Shown one piece after another: positions 55,334 to 64,000 of a stretch of DNA of 64,000 nt (within the stretch, counting starts at the first letter, position 1; each line of letters starts with the position of its first letter). The DNA comes from Anaerotignum faecicola (GTDB lineage Bacteria > Bacillota > Clostridia > Lachnospirales > Anaerotignaceae). The stretch covers positions 186,001-250,000 of the forward strand of contig JANFXS010000003.1 in the NCBI GenBank assembly GCA_024460105.1. The letters are read 5' to 3'. Both the position numbers and the translations under genes were made by a program. The notes under the pieces were generated by a model. It had not been told where the DNA came from. It saw only the letters and a program-made list of their open reading frames with translations, and made no database searches.

Positions 55334-56095
55334 TCAAACCATATCAAGTACAAATTTTAAAACCGCATCTGATAAAAATTCATTATCGCTTACCACATGT
55401 GCATTTTTAAAACTTGCCGCACACCAGCGCCTAAGCTTCTGAGGAAAAACAGCTATATCCGCTTCGTACAGCATCGGCAGATCCAAAACGCTGTCTCCGC
55501 CGGCAATAATACAATCCGCCCCCATAGCCTTTCCAAAACGTCTCACAGCCTCGCCTTTATTAACCGTCTTGGGTATAATATAAATTTTTTCATTGTTCGA
55601 TTCTATAACAACCTTATTTAAGTCAAGTAAATCCGACAGCGAATTAATACAACTTTTTACATCATGGCATTTAGTATATATAAATACGTTGTCAACAAGG
55701 CGCACTTCTTCAAAGCTCACGCCTTCCTCCTCCAAAAACTTACGGCCCTTTTGAAGTTCATCTAAAACCTCATTAACAAGATCTGCTGTTAACTTTTCCC
55801 ACAAAGGTTCCTTATTCCCGTTATGGAGCAATACGCCTCCGTTGCTGACAATAGCAAATTCAGGAACAAAACCATGCGGAAACTCAATCCTTTTATATTG
55901 CTCCTCCGAACGTGTGGTAACCGGAACAAACATAATATTTTCCTGCAAAAATAAATGTTTTAACGCCGTATATGTATACTCTGTTATGTATGATAATTCC
56001 TTGTCGCCCTTTTTTTCCACAAGGTATCTTTTTCCTATATCATGTTTATATGAGTATATCAGCGTATTATCTAAATCAGAAAAAAATAAAATCAC
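55334..56095 (-). CDS. HAD-superfamily phosphatase (Cof-like) of the Ter cluster
   Basis: The 253-residue protein is a Mg2+-dependent HAD hydrolase with the catalytic DLDNT motif (Asp7, Asp9), a C2-type cap (about 85-180) and motif IV GGDSVLDLPML. The start is taken as GTG at 56095, which follows GGAAAGGG; an upstream ATG at 56134 lies inside a 9-bp hairpin. It lies between the calcium pump and the lyase genes and probably dephosphorylates an intermediate (inference). Confidence 0.85.
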   Translation of the reverse strand: MILFFSDLDNTLIYSYKHDIGKRYLVEKKGDKELSYITEYTYTALKHLFLQENIMFVPVTTRSEEQYKRIEFPHGFVPEFAIVSNGGVLLHNGNKEPLWEKLTADLVNEVLDELQKGRKFLEEEGVSFEEVRLVDNVFIYTKCHDVKSCINSLSDLLDLNKVVIESNNEKIYIIPKTVNKGEAVRRFGKAMGADCIIAGGDSVLDLPMLYEADIAVFPQKLRRWCAASFKNAHVVSDNEFLSDAVLKFVLDMV

Positions 56096-56129
56096 ATTAA
56101 CGCCCTTTCCAAATCTTTTTAAAGTTAAG

Positions 56130-56154
56130 TTCATGCCGAAAAATACGGCATGAA
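56130..56154 (-). other. Intercistronic hairpin between the calcium pump and HAD genes
   Basis: A perfect 9-bp stem (56130-56138 with 56146-56154) with a 7-nt loop lies between the two genes. There is no T tract on the minus strand. It may trim or stabilise the mRNA. Confidence 0.55.
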
Positions 56155-56167
56155 CCCAAAGGAAATA

Positions 56168-58819
56168 CTAGCTGTTTTTAAATTTTAAAACCAATTTTCT
56201 TATTAAATCGACAGGAATAATTGTAAATGCCAGCACAGTAACTGCCGCCCACTCTGTCAAAGTAAGACCGTAACATCTTAAAATATCCCCTCCGAAGTCA
56301 GCCATGATTATCTGGATAACAACAATTAGAAGTATTACTTTCCAAAAACCATGATTAAGGTTTATATTGTCAAACAAATTTATCTTTTCCGTTCTTGCGT
56401 TAAATGCATTGAAAACAGCCGTAAAAATATAAAATGTGAAATAGCCTGTCATTAAATATTTGGAGTTTGCATCGCCCCTAAAAAACGAATCAAATACAGG
56501 AGTCAGCAAAAACAACATGCTCATTGCAAATGTCCATAAACTTCCTGTTAAAATTTCCGACTTCATATAGCCGCTTATAATATTTTCGTCCCTGCGTTTC
56601 GGTTTTTCTTTCATAAAACGCCTTAAAGCCGGCTCTCCGCCAAACGCAAGGGCTGCCAATGTATCCATTACAAGGTTAATCCACAATATCTGCACGATTG
56701 AAAGCGGATTTTCCATACCCAAAAGCGGAGATATGAAAGAAATCATAACAGCGCTGACATTTATTGTAAGCTGGAAAATAATAAACTTCCTTATACTGTT
56801 AAAAATTGTACGCCCGTATAATATAGCGTTTTCAATCGAGCTGAAATTATCATCCAAAATAACAATATCGCTTGCTTCTTTTGCAACTTCGGTTCCTCCG
56901 CCCATTGCAAAACCAACGTCAGCCTTTTTAAGGGCCGGCGAATCGTTAACGCCGTCGCCTGTCATCCCTACAACAAGATCCAAATCCTGGGCTATTGTTA
57001 CAAGCCTGCTCTTATCGCTTGGAAGGGCTCTTGCAACAACTCTTATATTTTTAATTATTCCTTTTATTTCGTCATCAGTCATATTGGCAAGCTCGTCGGA
57101 AGTCATTACGAGATCCGTTTCGTCGCGCAAAATTCCGGCTTCTTTCGCAATAGCGACAGCCGTATCTTTTCTGTCGCCCGTAATCATAACAACCTGTATA
57201 CCGGCATTTTGAACTTCTTTAATAGCAGTAACCGATTCAGGACGTACTTCGTCCCTTATCCCAATTATGCCGACAAGCGCCCAATCGTCGGCAGGAAGTG
57301 TGTCACCGCTAATTTTACCTGTTGACGTTGCAAAAGCCAAAACCCTGATTGCACGTCCTGCAAGCTGGTTAATCTTTTCGTCAAGCTCTTTGCTTTTCTC
57401 AAAAGGAACAATCTCTCCTGATTTATTGTAACAGCTTTTACACTTTTCAATAATTTTTTCAGGCGCGCCTTTAAGTAATGTTATATTACATTCGCCTTCA
57501 ATAGAAGACGCCGAATATTTGTTTGTACTGTTAAAAGGTATTGCGCCTACCTTCGACGCGTTTACATTGCTTTTTGAATTTGCAGCATACGCCAAAACAG
57601 CGCGTTCAGTGGCGTTACCGCCTATGACTTTTATATCTTTTCCTTCTCCCGAAATTATTGCGTCGGTATTATGGAAAATACTCAAAGAAAGTATATTCCC
57701 TATATCTCCCGTAACGTCATTGAAACTTCCGTATTCATTTAAAAATCCGTCTACAAACGTTACAACTTCAAGCTGGCCTTTTGTTATCGTTCCCGTTTTA
57801 TCGCTGAATAAAATATTAAGGCTTCCTGCCGTTTCAATGCCGACAATTTTACGCACTAATACATTATCTTTAAGCATCTTGCCCATGTTAAGAGCCGAAA
57901 CAAGAGCAATCATAAGCGGCAGACCTTCCGGAACAGCCATAACGATTATTATCACGGCCAGCATTACCGCTTCAACTAAATCGTTTATAACAACCATCCA
58001 GTTTGAAAAATATCCCATCATTAACTGTACGTCGAATTGATTATGTATAACAATCTTTTGGAACATAAATGCAACCGCTATTGCAATACCGCCTATATAT
58101 CCGAATTTGCTTATTGAATCCGCAAGTTTTCCGAGTTTTACTTTAAGCGGAGATTCACGTTCGTCATTGTACTGAAGTTCGCTTGCAATCTGTCCATAAA
58201 CAGATTTGTCGCCTACAGTCGTAATTTCCATAACGGCATTTCCAGAACAAACAACCGATCCCCTGAAAACTTTATACTTATTCAAAAAGTCCATGGATGT
58301 TTCTTCATCTATATATCCTTCTGGCATCACCTCTTTTGAAGCCTCTTTGCTTTCGCCGTTTAAAACAGACTGGTCGACTTTCAAATTTCCTGATATAAGT
58401 TTTCCGTCTGCCGGTATTTTATCTCCGCTTTGCAAAAGCACACAGTCGCCTACAACCAAATCGTTTATAGGAAGTTCTATAATATCGCCGTTCCTGTAGA
58501 CTTTACAGTATATCCTAGACGCTTCTTCCTGCAATTTCTGAAACGCATTTTCATTATTATACTCTGAAAATGTCGAAACAAATGTTGCAAGTATTACGGC
58601 TATGGCAATGCCGACCGATTCATACCATTCTGTCTGCCCTAAAAAGGCAAATACAATATTTATTATTAACGCAACACATAAAATTTTAATCATTGGATCG
58701 CCAAAGTTGCCTTTAAGCTTGCTCCAAAAACTCTCCCCTTCGACTTCAGTCATGCTGTTGTCGCCGTATTGTTCTTTTGAAATCCTTACTTGCTCGTCTG
58801 TTAATCCGGTAATTTTCAT
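56168..58819 (-). CDS. Calcium-translocating P-type ATPase (PMCA type, P2B)
   Basis: The 883-residue pump exports Ca2+ using ATP. Motifs are the actuator-domain NGES (154-157), VPEGLP in the fourth transmembrane span (296-301), the phosphorylation site DKTGT (Asp340), TGDGVNDSPALK in the P domain, and the NLVMDTLAALAFG segment of the sixth span, where Asn and Asp bind calcium. There are about ten spans. A second Ca2+ site would need acidic residues in the fifth span, which I do not see clearly, fitting the one-site PMCA type. It lies directly after three terD genes, which is unusual since TerC is the usual membrane partner. The start follows GAGAGGG. Confidence 0.93.
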   Translation of the reverse strand: MKITGLTDEQVRISKEQYGDNSMTEVEGESFWSKLKGNFGDPMIKILCVALIINIVFAFLGQTEWYESVGIAIAVILATFVSTFSEYNNENAFQKLQEEASRIYCKVYRNGDIIELPINDLVVGDCVLLQSGDKIPADGKLISGNLKVDQSVLNGESKEASKEVMPEGYIDEETSMDFLNKYKVFRGSVVCSGNAVMEITTVGDKSVYGQIASELQYNDERESPLKVKLGKLADSISKFGYIGGIAIAVAFMFQKIVIHNQFDVQLMMGYFSNWMVVINDLVEAVMLAVIIIVMAVPEGLPLMIALVSALNMGKMLKDNVLVRKIVGIETAGSLNILFSDKTGTITKGQLEVVTFVDGFLNEYGSFNDVTGDIGNILSLSIFHNTDAIISGEGKDIKVIGGNATERAVLAYAANSKSNVNASKVGAIPFNSTNKYSASSIEGECNITLLKGAPEKIIEKCKSCYNKSGEIVPFEKSKELDEKINQLAGRAIRVLAFATSTGKISGDTLPADDWALVGIIGIRDEVRPESVTAIKEVQNAGIQVVMITGDRKDTAVAIAKEAGILRDETDLVMTSDELANMTDDEIKGIIKNIRVVARALPSDKSRLVTIAQDLDLVVGMTGDGVNDSPALKKADVGFAMGGGTEVAKEASDIVILDDNFSSIENAILYGRTIFNSIRKFIIFQLTINVSAVMISFISPLLGMENPLSIVQILWINLVMDTLAALAFGGEPALRRFMKEKPKRRDENIISGYMKSEILTGSLWTFAMSMLFLLTPVFDSFFRGDANSKYLMTGYFTFYIFTAVFNAFNARTEKINLFDNINLNHGFWKVILLIVVIQIIMADFGGDILRCYGLTLTEWAAVTVLAFTIIPVDLIRKLVLKFKNS

Positions 58820-59052
58820 AGTTCCCTCTCATTCTGCCATATACGGCAAAAATAAAACATGATATAATAAATAACGATAATTCCTTTGGCAAAATGGCAA
58901 TTATATATTTTCTTAAATTATTGCCGGAAATATAAAATTATTTCGGCTTATATTTTTATTCAAAAATTGCATAAGATCCTATAATTAAAGCATGCGCTAA
59001 ATTTTGCCAACATTGCAGAAGGGACGGCATGCGCCCCTTCTTACAGTTAATC

Positions 59053-59658
59053 TTATATGTATCTTTTTATTAATTCGCCTAGTCCCGGATCATCCGTTCC
59101 CTGTCCCATAGCATTAAATTTCCATTCGCCGTTATTTCTGTAGACTTCGCCGAAAATCATAGCCGTCATGCCGTCATAGTTTTCCGATAAATTATACCTG
59201 CACATTTCATTATTTGATTTTGCATCGATTATTCGTATATAAGCATTTTCTATCATTCCGAAATCTTGTTTTCTCTGTACTGCCTGATAAATATTTACGA
59301 CAACAACAATCCTGTCATATTCCTGAGGCACATCGGACAACTCGACTATTATCTGTTCATCGTCGCCATCCCCGGCCCCGGTAAGGTTATCCCCCATATG
59401 CTGTACCGATCCCGTACAATGTTTTAAATTGCCGAAATATACAATATCTTCTTTTCCTGCCAATTTTCCGCTCTTTAAAAGCAGCGCCGACGCATCGCAA
59501 TCAATATCGGCAGGCTTTGATGCAAATATAGAACCAAGAAGCCCTCCGCTTTTTGCTTTCTTAACCTGATCCCATCCTAAACCGATTATAACTTTATTAA
59601 GCGAACTGTTGTCCTTAGTTAAACTAACTTTCTGTCCCTTTTGCAAACTGATTGACAT
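59053..59658 (-). CDS. TerD-family calcium-binding stress protein (paralogue 1)
   Basis: The 201-residue TerD-domain protein starts with [12 protein letters not shown] and has the calcium-binding pattern DIDCDAS (51-57) and GDGDDEQ (97-103). An insert of about 10 residues (34-50) distinguishes it from its two neighbours, which suggests divergence of function. The start at 59658 follows GAGGAG; the frame reaching 59709 would overlap the upstream terD. It is the third terD in transcription order and is separated from the calcium pump gene by a 233-nt gap. Confidence 0.93.
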   Translation of the reverse strand: MSISLQKGQKVSLTKDNSSLNKVIIGLGWDQVKKAKSGGLLGSIFASKPADIDCDASALLLKSGKLAGKEDIVYFGNLKHCTGSVQHMGDNLTGAGDGDDEQIIVELSDVPQEYDRIVVVVNIYQAVQRKQDFGMIENAYIRIIDAKSNNEMCRYNLSENYDGMTAMIFGEVYRNNGEWKFNAMGQGTDDPGLGELIKRYI

Positions 59659-59678
59659 ATTAAACCAACTCCTCTTTG

Positions 59679-60260
59679 TTATTCGGCGTCCACACCATAT
59701 GTTGCACACAACGCTGAAAGTCCTCCGTTAAACCCGCTTCCGATAGCGTTGAACTTCCATTCGTTGTTATTTTTATAAAGCTCCCCAAAAACAACGCTTG
59801 TTTCTATAGAAAAATCCTCTCCCAAATCATATCTTAAAATTTCTTCATTATTCGCCATATTAACAATCCTTATAAAAGCATTGTTAACTTGTCCAAAATT
59901 CTGGTTTCTTGCTTCAGCTTCATATATTGTCGCCGTGAAAACAATCCTCGATATATTCGGCGGAACCGACTGCAAATTAATTAAAACCTGCTCGTCGTCG
60001 CCGTCGCCTTCTCCAGTTCTGTTATCTCCCATATGCTGCACGCTTCCGCTTGGATGTTTTAAATTCCCATAGAATATAAAATCCGCGTCGCTTCCAACTT
60101 TTCCGCTGTCGCCAAGCATAAATGCCGCGCTGTCGAGGTCGAAAGAACCTCCCGTATCGAACTTATTTATATCCCATCCTAAACCGACCATCAACTGGCT
60201 CAGTCCCGGATTGTCCTTTGTAAGACTAACTTTTTGTCCCTTCTTTAAATTTACTGGCAT
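59679..60260 (-). CDS. TerD-family calcium-binding stress protein (paralogue 2)
   Basis: The 193-residue protein shows [21 protein letters not shown] (39-47) and GEGDGDDEQ (83-91). TerD domains bind Ca2+ with these acidic loops. It is very similar in length and pattern to the next terD gene (60276-60857), which points to a tandem duplication. Ribosome site is GGGAGGAA. Confidence 0.95.
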   Translation of the reverse strand: MPVNLKKGQKVSLTKDNPGLSQLMVGLGWDINKFDTGGSFDLDSAAFMLGDSGKVGSDADFIFYGNLKHPSGSVQHMGDNRTGEGDGDDEQVLINLQSVPPNISRIVFTATIYEAEARNQNFGQVNNAFIRIVNMANNEEILRYDLGEDFSIETSVVFGELYKNNNEWKFNAIGSGFNGGLSALCATYGVDAE

Positions 60261-60275
60261 ATATATTCCTCCCTT

Positions 60276-60857
60276 TTATGCAACTTCTATACCGTAATTA
60301 GCGCACAGCGCCGCAAGGCCTCCGTTAAATCCGCTACCGATAGCATTAAATTTCCACTCGCCGTTATATCTGTAGATTTCACCTACGACAACGGCAGTTT
60401 CAATAGAAAAGTCCTCTCCCAAATCATAATGCAAAAATTCCGTGTTTTTGTCTTCATCAACAATTCTGATAAACGCGTTTGAAACTTGTCCAAAATTTTG
60501 CCTGCGCACATCCGAATCATAAATCGTAACAGTGAAAACCACTTTCATCACATCATCCGGTATTAAGGACAAATCAACCTGAATCTGCTCGTCATCGCCG
60601 TCGCCCTCTCCGGTAAGATTATCTCCCATGTGTTTAACAGCGCCGCTTTCATGCTGAAGGTTGCCGTAAAAAACAAAGTCTTCCTGCTTGCGCACTTTGC
60701 CGTTGGCGCCTATCAAAAACGCGGAGGCGTCAAGATCAAAATCCATCCCGCCGTCGTACTTGTTAACATCCCATCCAAGGCCGACCATCAAATGTTTCAA
60801 AGCCGGGTTTCCCTTTGTTAAATCAATTTTTTGTCCCTTTCTTAGATTGATAGGCAT
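60276..60857 (-). CDS. TerD-family calcium-binding stress protein (paralogue 3)
   Basis: This 193-residue paralogue shows [21 protein letters not shown] (39-47) and GEGDGDDEQ (83-91), and a typical GSGFNGGL C-terminus shared with paralogue 2. It follows telA by 23 nt with AAAAGGAG. Together with its neighbours it forms the TerD set of the cluster, comparable to yceC-yceD-yceE of Bacillus. Confidence 0.95.
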   Translation of the reverse strand: MPINLRKGQKIDLTKGNPALKHLMVGLGWDVNKYDGGMDFDLDASAFLIGANGKVRKQEDFVFYGNLQHESGAVKHMGDNLTGEGDGDDEQIQVDLSLIPDDVMKVVFTVTIYDSDVRRQNFGQVSNAFIRIVDEDKNTEFLHYDLGEDFSIETAVVVGEIYRYNGEWKFNAIGSGFNGGLAALCANYGIEVA

Positions 60858-60880
60858 GTAATCCTCTCCTTTTGTAAAAA

Positions 60881-62014
60881 TTACTGTATCTTATTGCCCT
60901 TAGAATACATTTTTTCAAATTCTTCCTTAATTGCATTCAAGCGCACACAGTCCTCCTCGCGTTTCTTTTTTGCATTTTCCTGTATTTGTTTCGTTTCTTC
61001 AATTCCGTTTACAATCGTTCGCCAAGTAGTTTCAAGAGTTTCGATTTTTACAGAACTTCCGGACGCAAGCTGAGCTGTCATTTTAGACTGTAAAACTGTA
61101 TTCTGCGCATTTTTAATAAGCATTTCATTAGTTTTTTCATCAAGGGCGCTCATTGCTTCCGCCTGGATTCTTTGTCGCTTCAAAAGTATAGCCTGTGAAA
61201 GGGCCTGCTTAAAAACAGGAAGAGTTATGATAAAAGCGGAATTTATTTTTCTTACAAGATTCATATTGCTGAATTGCATTGTTTTTATCATCGGTATTGA
61301 TTGAAGCGCCACATTTTCTGCAATGCGTAAATCCTGCACTCTCTGTTCAAGCATAAGTTTAGCCTGCTCCAGGCTTGTAAGTTCAAATTGAATCGAATTG
61401 TCGTCGCTTTGTTCATATTCACCCGTTCTTTGAGCTATATATGCCTCAAGTTCGCGCACGCCTTGTTCACCGGCCATAATGTAGCGTACAAGGCTATGGT
61501 AATAATTCACATTTGTCTGAAACATATTTTCAAGATTTCGGTTTGAAGATTTTATTTCGCTTTCATATTGTTTAAGCTTTACATATATTTTGTCTACTTC
61601 TTCGCCCATAGTATGATATTTGGCCAATATTTGATCCAACTGTTTTTTCATATTATTGAAAAGCCGTCCGAAAAGTCCTGGCTTCTCCTCAATTTCTTTA
61701 ATATCGAATTTATCCATAATTTCGCCTAAAAGCTTGAGCATTTCTCCGCTGTCGTTTATCTGCTGCATATTCATGCTGTTTAAAACAACGTCAGAACTTT
61801 TTGCTATTTCTTCCGCCACTTCACTGCCAAAAGACACTATTGTTTCGGGATCGTCAACAACTATGGTGCTTACCAGATCGTCAACTTCTTTAGAATTCAA
61901 AAGTTCAGTCCTCATTTTTTCTCTGTCCGCCTGAATGTTGTAATCTTCAACAACCAATTCGTTTTGGCTTTGAACCGCGTCGGAAGTTTTTTTAGTTCCA
62001 AAATCAATTCCCAT
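60881..62014 (-). CDS. TelA family protein (YceH-like, toxic anion resistance)
   Basis: The 377-residue, mostly helical cytosolic protein belongs to the TelA family tied to tellurite and other toxic-anion resistance; its mechanism is unknown. Long coiled-coil-like stretches (about 130-230 and 300-370) and the segments [20 protein letters not shown] and [18 protein letters not shown], in part, are family-like. It overlaps nothing and starts 4 nt after the yceG-like gene, with AAGGAG. In Bacillus the equivalent gene follows yceG in the same operon. Confidence 0.93.
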   Translation of the reverse strand: MGIDFGTKKTSDAVQSQNELVVEDYNIQADREKMRTELLNSKEVDDLVSTIVVDDPETIVSFGSEVAEEIAKSSDVVLNSMNMQQINDSGEMLKLLGEIMDKFDIKEIEEKPGLFGRLFNNMKKQLDQILAKYHTMGEEVDKIYVKLKQYESEIKSSNRNLENMFQTNVNYYHSLVRYIMAGEQGVRELEAYIAQRTGEYEQSDDNSIQFELTSLEQAKLMLEQRVQDLRIAENVALQSIPMIKTMQFSNMNLVRKINSAFIITLPVFKQALSQAILLKRQRIQAEAMSALDEKTNEMLIKNAQNTVLQSKMTAQLASGSSVKIETLETTWRTIVNGIEETKQIQENAKKKREEDCVRLNAIKEEFEKMYSKGNKIQ

Positions 62015-62018
62015 AGTC

Positions 62019-63986
62019 TTATCTCCTTTTAAATATTTTATTTATAAATCCCAGCTTATTCATGCTGTCGGACGTTTTTTCAAGATCAGGCACTTCCATG
62101 TCATAAATATATTCTCCGGCCTGATGTTCAACAAAAAACGGTTTATTGTAAAATCTTTCCACGCCCTGATAACCTGTCGGAGCAAACATAAGTATATCAA
62201 ACCCAAGCATCGACAAATACGCTGCTAATATACTGTCCTCAAGACTGAAAAGCGCTTCTGTTGTATTAATAATTAAAAGCTTCGGTATTTCTTTTGTAAA
62301 ATCAAATTTCTGTACCGCCCTCAATATGTTCATATCAAGATTAAGCGCAACCGAAACAATCGTATATTCCGTCCCGTTTTCAAACGTACCTTTAATCAGC
62401 TTGGAATCTAAAAGTTTTGTCAGCTTGTCAAACATGTAATCCTGCATATCTTCCCTTATAAATCCATATTTATATACAGGGTGAAGCTTAATTTTTTCAA
62501 TCTGAAGAACTCCATTTTTTAAAAATGAAGCCGAATGCATTTTAATCGGGTTCGGGGAATTATGCTTAATAAAAGGAGCTTTTTTTATTACTGTTGTTTC
62601 GTCGTCAATAAGACCGGCTATATACGTCCAATATTTATCTCTGTCGCCGTTAGGCACACCTGAAACCTTTGAACATATAACGGGCACGATAACCTTATCG
62701 TCAAGCGTTTCAAAATCCGGCCTGTACTTAGCTTCCTGAGGCCACAAAATGCCTATTTCTTCATATGTAGTTTGTATTTTTACGGGTATCGCCCTTTTAA
62801 ACTGCCGGTTCCTATACAAGCCGGTTCCGTTATACATCAGCGTATCCAAATCTCTTTCGGCATTGTAAGCCGCGGTTTTGAAAGATATTTCATCCACGCT
62901 TTTAGGGAACTCTCCAAGAGGCGCTGATTCATCGTAAACTTTATCAAATAAAAATTTATCCTCAAGGACGCATTGCATATTCAAGTCTGGGCATATCACG
63001 AAAATATCAACAGGAGTTTTTGAAAGCATTTTTAAAAACAAAGCCTCGTTTTCACTCGTACACCCTCCATACAAAACAAATACGGGATATTCATATATTT
63101 TCCAGCTTACAAACAGCTTAGGCACATACCTTTTAATCCAGCAAAGAAGGCAAACCGCTTTATTTGTGAGTATATTAAGCGGCTCGTTAATATTTAAAAA
63201 CAACTCAAGAAATGATTTACGCAAAAGTTTCTCAAGCTCGCCGCACTTTGGAAAATTTATATTTTCAACCATAAACGCAAGCATCTGCCTTGGCGAAGAA
63301 TACGTTCCTCTTTTTATAGAATTAACTTCGGATACTTCCGGCATCGGCATCTTTTTTTCAACAATAACTACATTTCGGCTTAATCCTTCGAGTTTCATCT
63401 TCCATTTAAGCAGATTTTTCATATACTGTTCTTTGTCTTCAACGCCGCGTATTCTTACAAACATATTGTATATATAAGTTTTTTCCGTTCCCCTATCGGA
63501 CTGGATTTTATATGAATTCTCCCATATATCTCCAGAAAGCCATATATTTGTTGCCATAACATAGTTTGTTTCTATCATAATTTTATGGTCTTCAATACTG
63601 CCGATCTGCTGTTTCGCCTCCGGCTGTATATTTGGAGAATACGTTTTCTGCGGCCTTTGTGTCTGAATTTTTACTGTATTTTTCCGATTATTTATTTGTT
63701 TGGCCAAAGAATACTCCGCCGGGAAAAATTTCCCACCCGAAATACTCACAAGCTGAACGTCCGAAGAATACGGTTTATAATTGCTTTTATTTGCAGAAAT
63801 CGGTATTTCCACAATCATTATATCGCATCCGCTTTTTGAAAGTATATCGAGCGCTTTTATTTCATAATCCGAGATACTTCCTTCATATAAAATTTTAGGC
63901 GGCTCGTTCTTTCCGAGATTTGAAATCGTTTGTTCAAATTTATAGTAAAACCAGCACATGTATTTCATATATGCATTTTTAAGCAT
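62019..63986 (-). CDS. YceG-like component of the Ter cluster
   Basis: This long protein (655 residues from the ATG at 63986) is assigned to the YceG-like family mainly from its place before telA and terD, as in Bacillus yceG-yceH. The segments SLEDSILAAYLSMLGFDILMF and WSGDIWENSYK-like patterns, in part, suggest two related glycosyltransferase- or hydrolase-like halves. There is no clear ribosome site before the ATG and no in-frame stop between it and the window edge, so the gene may begin further upstream. Function is unknown. Confidence 0.72.
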   Translation of the reverse strand: MLKNAYMKYMCWFYYKFEQTISNLGKNEPPKILYEGSISDYEIKALDILSKSGCDIMIVEIPISANKSNYKPYSSDVQLVSISGGKFFPAEYSLAKQINNRKNTVKIQTQRPQKTYSPNIQPEAKQQIGSIEDHKIMIETNYVMATNIWLSGDIWENSYKIQSDRGTEKTYIYNMFVRIRGVEDKEQYMKNLLKWKMKLEGLSRNVVIVEKKMPMPEVSEVNSIKRGTYSSPRQMLAFMVENINFPKCGELEKLLRKSFLELFLNINEPLNILTNKAVCLLCWIKRYVPKLFVSWKIYEYPVFVLYGGCTSENEALFLKMLSKTPVDIFVICPDLNMQCVLEDKFLFDKVYDESAPLGEFPKSVDEISFKTAAYNAERDLDTLMYNGTGLYRNRQFKRAIPVKIQTTYEEIGILWPQEAKYRPDFETLDDKVIVPVICSKVSGVPNGDRDKYWTYIAGLIDDETTVIKKAPFIKHNSPNPIKMHSASFLKNGVLQIEKIKLHPVYKYGFIREDMQDYMFDKLTKLLDSKLIKGTFENGTEYTIVSVALNLDMNILRAVQKFDFTKEIPKLLIINTTEALFSLEDSILAAYLSMLGFDILMFAPTGYQGVERFYNKPFFVEHQAGEYIYDMEVPDLEKTSDSMNKLGFINKIFKRR

Positions 63987-64000
63987 ATTTAAGTTTTTCC

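Noticed and set aside
56096-56134. ATG start at 56134 for the HAD gene
   Set aside because: It lies within a 9-bp hairpin with no ribosome site; GTG at 56095 is well placed after GGAAAGGG.
1-64000. CRISPR array, tRNA or rRNA genes, prophage or transposase genes
   Set aside because: No regularly spaced direct repeats, tRNA T-loop consensus, rRNA-like blocks or phage/transposase proteins were seen by reading both strands.

Overview
The window is a low-GC chromosomal segment from a Clostridia-like member of the Firmicutes (Bacillota). Support for this comes from a Gram-positive PolC-type replicase, a phenylalanine T-box leader, GatCAB transamidosome genes, the gene run frr-uppS-cdsA-dxr-rseP-ispG-polC, an SOS box of the Bacillus type before recA, strong AGGAGG ribosome binding sites, and the MEP isoprenoid route. 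No rRNA, tRNA, CRISPR array, transposase or prophage gene was seen. The genus cannot be named from this sequence.

Layout. 1-2152: a trans-sulfuration PLP enzyme, cut by the left edge, diverges from a LysR regulator. 2519-9105 (minus): an operon of a double-headed SAM methyltransferase followed by a five-gene peptide/nickel-type ABC importer, preceded by a leader that contains a terminator-like hairpin. 9446-11239 (plus): an acetoacetate-decarboxylase-fold enzyme and a GntR/FCD regulator with a 42-bp perfect palindrome in its promoter region. 11500-25502 (minus): housekeeping genes polC, ispG, rseP, dxr, cdsA, uppS, frr, pyrH, gatB, gatA and gatC. 25742-26503 (plus): a small alarmone synthetase. 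26807-30545 (minus): pheS-pheT under a T-box. 30687-32336 (plus): a DEAD-box RNA helicase. 32518-33161 (minus): bioY with a BirA operator on its promoter. 33242-35034 (plus): an ApbE-like flavin transferase and an IclR regulator. 35374-35649: a MITE-like imperfect palindrome. 35833-37552 (minus): an aminotransferase and an unknown protein. 37708-49275 (minus): ftsK, rimO, pgsA, cinA, an EamA transporter, recA (SOS box), recX and a large TPR protein. 49418-51631 (plus): an acyltransferase-3 membrane protein and purK. 52118-63986 (minus): a ten-gene tellurium-resistance-type (Ter/Tel) stress cluster that runs to the right edge.

The most unusual block is the Ter cluster. In transcription order it is a YceG-like protein, TelA, three TerD paralogues, a PMCA-type Ca2+ P-type ATPase, a HAD phosphatase, a CitE-like C-C bond lyase, a PRTase-TRSP protein and a StiP/PRTase-like protein. 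The lyase, PRTase-TRSP and StiP genes correspond to the 'biosynthetic module' that comparative genomics has linked to Ter systems, whose product is unknown. Here a calcium pump stands where the membrane protein TerC is often found. Because TerD domains bind Ca2+, this points to a calcium-linked stress response that also makes or modifies a nucleotide-like molecule (inference). Several starts were moved to the methionine, GTG or TTG codon best placed after a ribosome binding site; each entry says so.
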